A stretch of 64,000 nucleotides of DNA from Marmoricola sp. (GTDB taxonomy: Bacteria > Actinomycetota > Actinomycetes > Propionibacteriales > Nocardioidaceae): the NCBI RefSeq assembly GCF_025965215.1, contig NZ_JAOPXI010000172.1:1-64000 (forward strand), given 5' to 3'. Shown here one piece after another: positions 28,957 to 38,053 of the stretch. The translations under genes and the position numbers were made by a program. Below the pieces are notes generated by a model, which saw only the letters and a program-made list of their open reading frames with translations, was not told where the DNA came from and made no database searches. Each line of letters opens with the position of its first letter. The first letter of the stretch is position 1.

Positions 28957-30351
28957 TCAGTCGGCCCGTGACCCGACGACGCGCCGTGAAACGGCGAGAC
29001 CTGTCGAAGCTGCCGCGCTCTTGAAAGCGGTCAGAGCAGCCTCGGCCTCACCGAGTCCGTCCAGGAGCGTGCCGAGGTCGACCCACATCTGTGCTGCTGC
29101 CCGGTCTGCCCCGACCCCGGAGAGAATTCGGACGGCATCGAGATACGCCTCGCGTGCACGTTCACCGTCCCCGCGAATACCGGCTACCTGGCCGCGCAGG
29201 AGCGCACACTCGGCTAGGAGCAGCGGCGCCGAGTCGACCGAGGAGACGATGCCCTCGACGAGACGCTCCGCGTCGTCCATCTCGCCGAGCATCACCAGGG
29301 AGCGCGCCAGGGCAGCGCTGTTGTAACCGCGTTCGACCACCGAGGATGACGACCACTCGAGCTGGGTCGCCGCCCGCTCCAGGCTCTGCTTCGCCGCGGC
29401 TGGATCCGGCGAGTCGCCGGAGAGGAGGAACATGCCGAGCTGCGAGTGCAGCTTGGCCAGGTTGCGGTTGTCGTCGTCGCTCTCGAGGAGTGCGAGCGCA
29501 TGCTTCGCGAGCGGGATGGCAGCACCGACCCGGCCCTGCTCGGACTCCATGATCGAGGCGTTCCAGTACGCCGCCGCCTTGGCCTTCGGCGAGTCCAGTT
29601 CCTCAGCCTTGTCGGCTGCGACGCGACACAACCGGATGGCGTGTCGTGCGTCGCCGCGCTCGTTGTAGACCGACGCGAGCGTCACGGTCAGCTGGATGCC
29701 TTCGTCGGAGGCGTCCAGCGACACCTCCCGGAGGCGAGCCAGTGCCTGCTCGCCGCAGTCGGTGGCTCGTACGAGGTCACCCGACTCCCGGTAGCAGCGG
29801 GTGAGCGCGATCGCGGCGCGGACCCACTGCGCCGAGGTCTCGTCGCGGGCGACGAGCTTCTCGAATTCGATGATGGCGTCATCCAGGTGCCCGAGCGCCT
29901 CGAGTGCCCGGGCCTTGACCATGGCCGACTCCCGGATCAGGTCGGCGTCCGAGGTCCCCGATGCCGCCTCGACCACGTCGGCCGACTTCGCCAGGGCGTC
30001 GCCGGCGTTGCCTGAGGCCAGCGACAGCTCGGCATAGTCGAGCGACAGGCGAAGCTCGGCAATCCTGTCGCGACTGACTCCCAGGAGGAGTTCCTCGAGG
30101 GACGTGTCGAGCCTGGCGGCCAACGTGCCCAGCAGGGCCAGCTCGGGACGACGCTTCCCGGCCTCGATGCGCGAGACATAGGCGATCGAGGCTTCAGCTC
30201 CGGCGAGATCACCCTGGGTCATCCCGGCCGCGATCCGGAGGTTCCGGATCCGCTGCCCGAGAAGAGCAGGATCGATCGAACGGCTTGCCGCCGCCAGGTT
30301 CGCATCCACTGCGTACGGTCCTTCCTGTTCCTTCATCTGCGGGCCGCCCAT
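28957..30351 (-). CDS. XRE-family HTH plus TPR regulator
   Basis: N-terminal LGQRIRNLRIAAGMTQGDLAGAEASIAYVSRIEAGKRRPELALLGTLA; long TPR-like C-terminus; start overlaps upstream stop by 1 nt (alternative ATG at 30336). Confidence 0.87.
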   Translation of the reverse strand: MGGPQMKEQEGPYAVDANLAAASRSIDPALLGQRIRNLRIAAGMTQGDLAGAEASIAYVSRIEAGKRRPELALLGTLAARLDTSLEELLLGVSRDRIAELRLSLDYAELSLASGNAGDALAKSADVVEAASGTSDADLIRESAMVKARALEALGHLDDAIIEFEKLVARDETSAQWVRAAIALTRCYRESGDLVRATDCGEQALARLREVSLDASDEGIQLTVTLASVYNERGDARHAIRLCRVAADKAEELDSPKAKAAAYWNASIMESEQGRVGAAIPLAKHALALLESDDDNRNLAKLHSQLGMFLLSGDSPDPAAAKQSLERAATQLEWSSSSVVERGYNSAALARSLVMLGEMDDAERLVEGIVSSVDSAPLLLAECALLRGQVAGIRGDGERAREAYLDAVRILSGVGADRAAAQMWVDLGTLLDGLGEAEAALTAFKSAAASTGLAVSRRVVGSRAD

Positions 30352-31307
30352 CAACGAACGTACTGTCGACTCGGCACGGGCGACTGCTCGTCGCTCGGAT
30401 CGTCCTTGAGTGCGGCATATTCCGTGAGCAGGTCGACGTTCGCCATCAGCTCGCCGAACTGCACCGTCGCCACCGCCCTTTCGATGTCGCCCACGGCCTG
30501 GTCGAAGGTCCGGTACGACAGCGCAAGAGCAGCGGCCCCCGAATCCGGGGCGTCCGGCCACGGCATCTCGGTCCCTGCTGGCAGGCCTTTCAGGGCACGG
30601 CGCGCGTAACGACCGGCAGCACCGTGGTGGCCGGTCAACCGCTGCGCCTCGCACACGGTGACGGCCAGCTGTGCCCTTTCGGAGACCGAGAGCTGTTCCG
30701 CCAGCGCGATCCGCTCAGCGATGCGGTGGGCGATGACGATCGCGCGACGGAAGTTCGAGAGCACCAGGTGCGTACGGGCCGCCGCGACCATCGCCGGCAG
30801 GCCGATCGGCGTGTGGGCCAGCGGGCGAAGGATCCTGAGCGCCTCTCGACCCTGCCCGATCAACGTCATGGCAGATGCCTGGACAACCCGCGCTGCGTTG
30901 GCGACCTCCACGGACCCGACCGTCGTCGCGACCTCGGCCAGATCGCCGGCGAGCATGGCCGCATTGCGGCAACTCCCCGAGGACAGCAGCAGGTCGACGT
31001 GGGCGAGCTCGAACCGGAGTCCCTCGATCACGGGTGGTCCTCCGACAGTCAGGGCATCGGGGTCCACCCGGAGGCGGTGAGCAAGATCGGTCAGCAGCTG
31101 CGAGCTCGGCCACCGCTCCGTCGTCTCGAGGCGCGACAGGTAGGCCAGCGACGTCAGCCCGCCGGCCAGCTCTGCCTGGGTCATCCCGGCCGCCACGCGA
31201 GCGTTCGTGATCCGGGCGCCGAGTGCGACCCGGTGGGTCCAGCGCGCTCGGGCGGGGAGCGGGGCGCCGACCACAACGGGCACCGACGACAACAGACGTT
31301 CGCCCAT
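30351..31307 (-). CDS. XRE-family HTH plus helical-repeat regulator (paralogue of downstream gene)
   Basis: LGARITNARVAAGMTQAELAGGLTSLAYLSRLETTERWPSSQLLTDLA. Confidence 0.85.
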   Translation of the reverse strand: MGERLLSSVPVVVGAPLPARARWTHRVALGARITNARVAAGMTQAELAGGLTSLAYLSRLETTERWPSSQLLTDLAHRLRVDPDALTVGGPPVIEGLRFELAHVDLLLSSGSCRNAAMLAGDLAEVATTVGSVEVANAARVVQASAMTLIGQGREALRILRPLAHTPIGLPAMVAAARTHLVLSNFRRAIVIAHRIAERIALAEQLSVSERAQLAVTVCEAQRLTGHHGAAGRYARRALKGLPAGTEMPWPDAPDSGAAALALSYRTFDQAVGDIERAVATVQFGELMANVDLLTEYAALKDDPSDEQSPVPSRQYVR

Positions 31308-31378
31308 GAGAACCGGTCCTCCCTAGTGTGCTCGAGATGCTTACCAGTCCAGTTTGACCTGAATTGCAGCGTCTTGAC

Positions 31379-31396
31379 AAGATTTTCGGAAATCTT
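31379..31396. promoter_or_regulatory. Candidate operator upstream of XRE-TPR operon
   Basis: AAGATTT-TCGG-AAATCTT, 7-bp perfect inverted repeat, about 70 bp upstream of ATG 31307. Confidence 0.45.
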
Positions 31397-31517
31397 CTGA
31401 GCAGCCGAGCGTGTCGCGACCGCGTCCTCGACGCATCGAGCGGTACATTCCGCCTTTGCCGCCCCTGGCGAACGCTCTGGCATCGCCGCCAGTTCCTAGG
31501 GTGGATCAATGACGGTG

Positions 31518-31650
31518 AGTACGACCTGGCGCTCTTCGACGAGCTGAACCCGGCCGCCGTCATGCTGGATTACCGGATGCCCCTGTCGGCGTGACGGCCT
31601 GCGTGTCCCAAACAGAGATCCGGCACCTCGCCGACCTCTCCGCGAACTGA
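31518..31650 (+). pseudogene. Fragment of a response-regulator receiver domain with frameshift
   Basis: DLALFDELNPAAVMLDYRMP in one frame, then VGVTACVSQTEIRHLADLSAN in another; resembles receiver phosphoacceptor region and following alpha/beta unit. Confidence 0.55.
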
Positions 31651-31906
31651 TGCTGCGGCCTGACGGCCGGTGGGCTTGCCTAGGCGTCCGGACCCTGCTG
31701 GTCCTGTAGGCGCTTGGCCCGTAGTCGAACAAGGATCGCGTCGATGGTCCGCTGCGTCGCCGAGCACGAGATCACCGGTGCCACCGTGTGCTCTGTGACC
31801 TGTGGTGCCTCTGATGGCATCTGCGGTGTCTGGGAGGTGTCCCTCATGGACGATATCTACCCATTTTGGGCATTTTGCAAACCTGGGGAGGCGTGGCCCT
31901 TCGTCT

Positions 31907-33091
31907 TTACAGCGCCGCGAGCAGGACAGGCAGGATGGCGAGCAGGTTGGGCACTGCAGCCAAGGGGTTCGGCAGGGTGACAAGAGGATAGGTCCCGAGA
32001 TCCGGGTCCTGCAGCGTCACAGACAGTCCGGTAGGTACCTGCTGGCCGACGTACAACGCGTTCAGATGTGCGAGCGCCGTGCTCATCACGATCGCGCTGA
32101 CGTGCCCCGAGAACGGGGACACGTAGGCCGGGAGCATGCCCATCAAGGCCTGGGTGCTGACCGCGGCGAGCGCGCCGCCGAGCGTGTCACCATCGAGCGT
32201 GGCCCCGTTCGAGCCGCCGGGAGTGTTGAACACCGACGTGTACACGTTGGTCGGTACTCCGGCTACGGCAAGCGCCGCGGCCATCTGCACCGACTGATCC
32301 GCTGTTACTTCTCCGTCATCGACACCGTGGAAGATCTCGACGCCCTGGATCCCCGATGCCCGCATCAACCCGGCGCGGGTGACCGGGCTGTCCGCCAGGT
32401 ACGTCCCTGGAACAGTCAGCGCAGTGCCACCGAATTCGGCGCTCATCGCCGCGAGCGCGCTGGTACCGGTGGCCTGGATCGAACCAAGCGGCACCAGCGA
32501 GATGGCTTCGGAGTCGGCCCAGGTCTCAGCCACGTTGGCCACGCCGGCCACGTCGAACCAGTAGTTGTACAGCGGTGATCCGCTGCTGCGCGTTGCGTTC
32601 TGGGACACGGCAAGACCGGACATGTTGCCGCCCATGCTGATCCCGAACACGCTGTTGACGAAGCCCGAGCTACCCGGGCACGCGCTGTCGAAGAGCTTCG
32701 TTGCGGCGATCGAGTCCTGTGCGCCTTCGAGCACTCGCCAGCCGATGCCGGTACTCAGGTCGGTGCCCCGGTAGTTCATCGACAACGCGATCACGCCGTC
32801 GTTGGTCGCGATCTGCTGCATCTCCGTCGCGAACCTGGCCGCCGTACCCGGGAAGCCGTGGCCGACGACCACGATCCCCTTCGGTGCGGTCGCAGGTAGT
32901 GAGAACAGACCGGTAGCGGGCTGTCCACCCACGGTCACCGTCAACGGCTGCGGGGCCTGACTCGTGCTGGTGCAAGGTGCCGCCACCACCGTGTCCGCTG
33001 CGGCGACCCCGGCCAGCGCGAACGGCAGGGCGAGAGCAACGCATGCCACGAAGCCGGCACCGAGTGCACCACGAACGTCGAAAACCCTCAT
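31907..33091 (-). CDS. Secreted alpha/beta hydrolase (esterase/lipase-like)
   Basis: Signal peptide; GIVVVGHGFPGTAARF; nucleophile elbow GISMGGN. Confidence 0.85.
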   Translation of the reverse strand: MRVFDVRGALGAGFVACVALALPFALAGVAAADTVVAAPCTSTSQAPQPLTVTVGGQPATGLFSLPATAPKGIVVVGHGFPGTAARFATEMQQIATNDGVIALSMNYRGTDLSTGIGWRVLEGAQDSIAATKLFDSACPGSSGFVNSVFGISMGGNMSGLAVSQNATRSSGSPLYNYWFDVAGVANVAETWADSEAISLVPLGSIQATGTSALAAMSAEFGGTALTVPGTYLADSPVTRAGLMRASGIQGVEIFHGVDDGEVTADQSVQMAAALAVAGVPTNVYTSVFNTPGGSNGATLDGDTLGGALAAVSTQALMGMLPAYVSPFSGHVSAIVMSTALAHLNALYVGQQVPTGLSVTLQDPDLGTYPLVTLPNPLAAVPNLLAILPVLLAAL

Positions 33092-33217
33092 TGCGCCACC
33101 GTCTCAAGAGAAGGAAATCCAACTCGCTGCCTTGTGACACGAGAGTCGCCCGATTCCGGCAGGGTAGTGAGACCGCGCGCATGTGTCCATAGCCCCGCAG
33201 GTCGGTAGCGTTCGGGC

Positions 33218-33424
33218 ATGCCCCGCTCGCCCGAGGAGTTCTACCAGCACGCTGTCGCCGCGGCAGATGACGCGCAGCACCTGCCGCTCGCGCGGATGAC
33301 AGGCTGGGACATCGGCCCGTTCGAGGCGAACCTCTATCGCATCGGTGACGGCGGAGCGGCCCCCGACGGACCCTCCGGTGGCGAGCCGACCCCTGCTCGA
33401 GGTCGACCCGCCACCGGAGGGTGA
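33218..33424 (+). CDS. Short hypothetical protein, possibly truncated
   Basis: MPRSPEEFYQHAVAAADDAQHLPLARMTGWDIGPFE looks like a real N-terminus; Gly/Pro-rich end looks non-native. Confidence 0.4.
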   Translation: MPRSPEEFYQHAVAAADDAQHLPLARMTGWDIGPFEANLYRIGDGGAAPDGPSGGEPTPARGRPATGG

Positions 33425-33431
33425 CAGAGGC

Positions 33432-34517
33432 TCAGCCGTTCGGGCCAGCCGGGGTGGTGGTGGGAGTGATGCCCTCCGACTTCAGTGCGTTGTCGACGAA
33501 GGTGTTGGTGAACGTGCTGGCGATCGGGACACTGGACGGGTCCGTGCCGATCGTCTGGAGCATCGAATAGATCGTCTTCGGGCCGCCGGCCGGCATGAGG
33601 CCGTCGGGTAGGAACTGTCCGTAGTCCTGCTGCAGTGCCGCGGTGTAGGTCTGGGGCGTGACCAGACCGTTGTTGGTGTACGCCGCCGGCATGGCCTTCT
33701 CGACGTCCGCCGCCGTGTGGGTGTGGATCCAGTTCATCGTCGCGACCAACGCGTCGACGACCTTCTGGACCGTGTCCTTGTGCTGGTTCACCCAGCTGGT
33801 CTGAGCAAGCACCGACGCAGCCGGCCACGCGCCGCCGAGCAACGCGGTTGCGCCTGCTGAGGTGGCCAGGTCGAATGCGGAGTAGCCCAGGTGCTTCGTC
33901 TCGATGGCCTGGACGGTCGGCTGCGTCGTCATGACGCAGGCGGCGCTGCCGTGCTGGAGCGCGGCGATCGCCGTCGCGCCCGCACCGACCGCGACCGTCG
34001 TGTAGTCGCTGTGCTTCAGGCCACCTTTGGAGGCGACGAACTGGGTCAACGTGTCGGTGCCGGAGCCGAGGTCGGTGACACCCATCTTCTTGCCCTTGAT
34101 GTCAGCAGGCGTGTGCACGCCGCTGTTGTTCGCGCACATGATGCGTTCGCCCGGGGCCCCGGAGAGCTGGATGATGTCCTCGACGGACTTGCCCTTGAGA
34201 CCGAAGTCGACGGTGTGGTTGTACCAGGCGCCGGCCATGTCCACCTGACCCGAGACCATCGCGGTCTCGGCACCGACACCGCCGGAGGCCTCCGTGCTGA
34301 GCACGACGTTGACGCCGTACTTCTTGTAGAGGCCCAGCTGGTCGGCGAGCTTGTAGGGCAGGTAGATCTGCTTGTCGATCCCACCGACCATCATCGTGAC
34401 GGTCGGCATGCCAGCAGTGGATCCGGTGGTGCTCGTGGAGCTCGAGCCGCAGGCGGCGATCGCCGGGGCGACCGCCAGCAGCGCAGCGGCTGCCAGAATT
34501 GGTGAGCGACGGAACAT
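33432..34517 (-). CDS. ABC transporter substrate-binding lipoprotein (SsuA/NMT1-like)
   Basis: Lipobox IAAC; YLPYKLADQLGLYKKYGVNVVLSTEASGG. Confidence 0.9.
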   Translation of the reverse strand: MFRRSPILAAAALLAVAPAIAACGSSSTSTTGSTAGMPTVTMMVGGIDKQIYLPYKLADQLGLYKKYGVNVVLSTEASGGVGAETAMVSGQVDMAGAWYNHTVDFGLKGKSVEDIIQLSGAPGERIMCANNSGVHTPADIKGKKMGVTDLGSGTDTLTQFVASKGGLKHSDYTTVAVGAGATAIAALQHGSAACVMTTQPTVQAIETKHLGYSAFDLATSAGATALLGGAWPAASVLAQTSWVNQHKDTVQKVVDALVATMNWIHTHTAADVEKAMPAAYTNNGLVTPQTYTAALQQDYGQFLPDGLMPAGGPKTIYSMLQTIGTDPSSVPIASTFTNTFVDNALKSEGITPTTTPAGPNG

Positions 34518-34547
34518 GGTCCTCTTCTTTCCTTTGGTGGGGGTTGA

Positions 34548-35510
34548 TCAGATAGCAGGGGCGTCGGAGCGCGACTGGGGTCGCCAGGCGAGAAGCCGAC
34601 GCTCGAGCCGAGTGAGGATGAACTCGGCGACGAGGGTGATGACGGCGACGGTGAGCATCACCGCGAACACGCCGTCGGCGTCGAAGGTGCCCTGAGCGGT
34701 CGTGATGACCAGGCCGAGCCCCTTCTCGGATCCGAGGATCTCGGCCACGAGAGCGCCGACGATCGCGAAGCCGAAGGCGGTGTGCAGCGACGCGATGATC
34801 CAGGTCATGGCGGACGGCAGCGTGACGTGCCGGATGATGTGGAGAGGCTTCGCGCCCAGGACCCGCGCGTTGGCGATCACGTTGGGATCGACTTCCCGTA
34901 CGCCCTGGAAGGCGTTGAAGAAGACCACGAAGAACACCAGGACCGCGGCCAGCAGCATCTTGCCGGTGATCCCGAAGCCGAACGCGACGACGAAGATCGA
35001 GCCGAGCACGATCCTGGGGATCGCGTTGACGATCTTGATGTAGGGACTGATGACGCTCGAGAGATACCGGTTCGTCCCCAGCGAGACGCCCATGAGAATG
35101 CCGGCGGCGGCGCCGATCAGGAACCCGTACACGGCCTCCTGGAGCGTGACGAGGATCTGCTCCGGGTAGGAGCCGAAGGCGGTCCCGTCACGGAACAAGG
35201 TGTACAGCCGGTGGACGATGCCGGTGGGCTGACCGAAGGTGAACGGGTCGACCCAGTGCTCGGCGGTGAACCACTGCCAGCCTCCGATGATGACCACGGC
35301 GAGCAGGAGCTGTCCGCCCCAGACCTTGAACCGCCCCTGCCAGCGGAGCTTGCTGGCCAGGTTGCTCCGGCTGCCGTCCCCCGGCGCTGCAGACCCGACG
35401 CTGCCGGGACCTCGTGGCGACACCGGAGGGCCTGACGTACCTCCGCCCGCATCCCAGGCAGCCGGGCCGCTGGGGTTGATCGGGTTCTCGTCCTCGAGCT
35501 TCACGTTCAT
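34548..35510 (-). CDS. ABC transporter permease (SsuC/NitT-TauT type)
   Basis: Multiple TM; NAIPRIVLGSIFVVAFGFGITGKMLLAAVLVFFVVFFNAFQGVREVD EAA-loop type. Confidence 0.93.
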   Translation of the reverse strand: MNVKLEDENPINPSGPAAWDAGGGTSGPPVSPRGPGSVGSAAPGDGSRSNLASKLRWQGRFKVWGGQLLLAVVIIGGWQWFTAEHWVDPFTFGQPTGIVHRLYTLFRDGTAFGSYPEQILVTLQEAVYGFLIGAAAGILMGVSLGTNRYLSSVISPYIKIVNAIPRIVLGSIFVVAFGFGITGKMLLAAVLVFFVVFFNAFQGVREVDPNVIANARVLGAKPLHIIRHVTLPSAMTWIIASLHTAFGFAIVGALVAEILGSEKGLGLVITTAQGTFDADGVFAVMLTVAVITLVAEFILTRLERRLLAWRPQSRSDAPAI

Positions 35511-36340
35511 GCCATTGCTCCTGCCGTTGCTGCATACGCCCGCTCGACCTCGTCTCGCAGCGAGCTCCAGATCTGGCGCTGCAGCTCGACGAAGCGGGGC
35601 TGGAAGCGGATCTCCTGGACGTCGCCGCGCGGGCGCGGCAGGTCGATGTCGTAGATGTCCTTGACCGTGCCGGGAGACGACGTCATCACGACGACGCGGT
35701 CGGCGAGCGCGACCGCTTCATCGAGGTCGTGGGTGATGAAGATGACCGAGCACCGAACCTGCTCCCAGAGGGCCAGCAGCTCGTTCGACATGATCGCCTT
35801 GGTCTGCACGTCCAGCGCACCGAACGGCTCGTCCATGATCAGGATGCGCGGCTCGTTGATGAGCGCCGCGGCCATGGCGACCCGCTTGCGCATCCCGCCG
35901 GACAGCTGGTGCGGGTAGCGGTCCTCGAAGCCGGCCAGACCGACGCGACGCAGCCAGTCACGTGCACTGGCCTGTGCCTCGCGTTTCGAGGCGCCTCGGA
36001 AGATCGGGCCGAGCGCCACGTTGTGGAGGACCGACTTCCAGGGCAGCAGTGCATCGGTCTGGAACATGAAGCTGACGCCGTCGGCGATCCCGACGACCTC
36101 GGTCCCGCCGACACTGACTGTGCCGCTCGACGGTTTGTCCAGCCCCGAGACCAGGGAGAGGCTCGTCGACTTCCCGCAGCCGGTCGGCCCGACGAGTGCG
36201 CAGAACTGGCCCGGCTCGACGGCGAACGTGACGTCCTGGATCGCTGTGAAGACGTCCCCGGAGGGAGTCAGGAATCGTTTGCTGACGCCGTTCAGCTCGA
36301 CGCGAGCACTGTGCGGTGAGGCACCGTGGGTGAGTGACAT
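35507..36340 (-). CDS. ABC transporter ATP-binding protein (SsuB/TauB type)
   Basis: ALVGPTGCGKSTSLSLVSGL, LSGGMRKRVAMAAALINEPRILIMDEPFGALD. Confidence 0.95.
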   Translation of the reverse strand: MSLTHGASPHSARVELNGVSKRFLTPSGDVFTAIQDVTFAVEPGQFCALVGPTGCGKSTSLSLVSGLDKPSSGTVSVGGTEVVGIADGVSFMFQTDALLPWKSVLHNVALGPIFRGASKREAQASARDWLRRVGLAGFEDRYPHQLSGGMRKRVAMAAALINEPRILIMDEPFGALDVQTKAIMSNELLALWEQVRCSVIFITHDLDEAVALADRVVVMTSSPGTVKDIYDIDLPRPRGDVQEIRFQPRFVELQRQIWSSLRDEVERAYAATAGAMA

Positions 36341-36472
36341 GGCCGCAACGCTAAGGAGCGATGTGACGCCGGTCACGATTCTGCTCCTAGGACAGCAATG
36401 TCTTCATAAGAAGCAATTTTGCGCATTCTGCTCACGAGTGAGCCAGGTCACTTCGCCACTAGCCTTGAGCCG

Positions 36473-38053
36473 ATGCGCAAGCTGTCGACCCAGATTCTCG
36501 CCGGACAGGTCGTGATCGTCGTGATCACCGTGACGGTTGGCTTCGTGCTGTTCGCTCGCGGTGAGCGGACCAACCTCGACCACGCCTACGAGCACAGGGC
36601 CGGTGCGATCGCTGCGTCCACCGCACAGATCCCGGACATCCGGCGGTGCATGCGCGACTCAGCCGGCTGCGGAAACACGGTCCAGCGAATAGCGACGAAG
36701 GTGATGGCCGCGACCGGAGCCTCCTACGTCGTGGTCCTCGACATGAACCGGGTCCGCCACTCGCACCCGTTCAAGAGCCTGATCGGCCAACGGGTCGCCG
36801 AACCCATTGTGACCATCGACGGTCGGGTCCACTACACGGTCGATGCCGGCAGCACCGGCCGCTCGGCCAACGGCAGGGCGCCGCTGTACGGACCTGACGG
36901 CACCATGGTCGGCGAGGTGTCCGTCGGGCTGCGCGAGAGCTCGGTCACCGCGACACTGATCAGCGAATTGCCGCTGATGGGGGTCTGGTTCGGCTGCGCC
37001 CTCCTCGCCGGAATCGTGGTCTCGCTGGTGGTCGCCGGGCGGCTCAAGCGACGCACCTTCGGCCTCGAGCTCGACCAGATCGCACTGTTGTTCCAGGAGC
37101 GCGAGGCGGTGCTGCACGGAATTCGCGAAGGGATGCTCGCCCTGGACGAACGCGAACGCGTGGTCGTCATGAACGACGAGGCCCGTCGGCTGGCTGGCCT
37201 GGGGTCGGTGTCACTCGGCGACCGGCTGGAGGACGTCCTTCCCGCTGGCCGGCTCCGCGACGTACTCACCGGCGCCATCGAGGGCAAGGACCAGGTGATC
37301 CTCACCGATGACTTCTGCCTGACGGTGAACCGGATGTCCGTCACGCTCGCAGGTCGGCCGCACGGAGCGGTCATCACCCTGCGCGACCGCACCGAGCTCG
37401 CCGGCCTGCTGCGGGAGCTCGACACCGTCCGGGGCCTGACCGACGCACTCCGGGCGCAGCAGCACGAGTTCTCGAACCGGATGCACGCAGTCGCCGGACT
37501 GCTCGAGCTCGGTGAGTACGACGAGGCGCTGAACTACCTGATCGACCTCACCGGCGGCGAGGCCGCACTGGCGGAGTCGCTGCGCGAGCGGATCGCCAGC
37601 CCGTTGGTGCTCGGTCTGCTTCTGGCGAAGTCGACGATCGCGGCCGAGCGCGGGATCGATCTCGACGTCACCTCGGACTCGTGGCTCGGCGAGATCCCAG
37701 CGCGCGAGCAGGCGGTGACGACCATCGTCGGGAACCTCATCGACAACTCCCTCGACGCGCTCTCGGGCGAGCGATTCGAATCGGGTCGACGAGGTCGCGT
37801 CGCGGTCTCGATCCTCGATGACGACGATGCCATCCGCATCTCGGTCACCGACAACGGGCCAGGGCTGCCGGCGGGAACCTCGGCGTCGGTCTTCATCGAC
37901 GGGTACACCACGAAGCCGACGCAGGGCAGAGTGCATCGCGGATTGGGTCTCGCGCTGGTCCACCGCATCGTTCAGCGGCTCGGCGGGCACATCTCGGCCA
38001 ATGAGGGTCCCGGCGCGGAGTTCGACGTCCTACTGCCCAAGGAGGTTGCATGA
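36473..38053 (+). CDS. Sensor histidine kinase, CitA/DcuS type
   Basis: Extracytoplasmic domain between TMs; RAQQHEFSNRMHAVAGLLELGEYDEAL; NGPGLPAGTSASVFIDGYTTK. Confidence 0.92.
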   Translation: MRKLSTQILAGQVVIVVITVTVGFVLFARGERTNLDHAYEHRAGAIAASTAQIPDIRRCMRDSAGCGNTVQRIATKVMAATGASYVVVLDMNRVRHSHPFKSLIGQRVAEPIVTIDGRVHYTVDAGSTGRSANGRAPLYGPDGTMVGEVSVGLRESSVTATLISELPLMGVWFGCALLAGIVVSLVVAGRLKRRTFGLELDQIALLFQEREAVLHGIREGMLALDERERVVVMNDEARRLAGLGSVSLGDRLEDVLPAGRLRDVLTGAIEGKDQVILTDDFCLTVNRMSVTLAGRPHGAVITLRDRTELAGLLRELDTVRGLTDALRAQQHEFSNRMHAVAGLLELGEYDEALNYLIDLTGGEAALAESLRERIASPLVLGLLLAKSTIAAERGIDLDVTSDSWLGEIPAREQAVTTIVGNLIDNSLDALSGERFESGRRGRVAVSILDDDDAIRISVTDNGPGLPAGTSASVFIDGYTTKPTQGRVHRGLGLALVHRIVQRLGGHISANEGPGAEFDVLLPKEVA

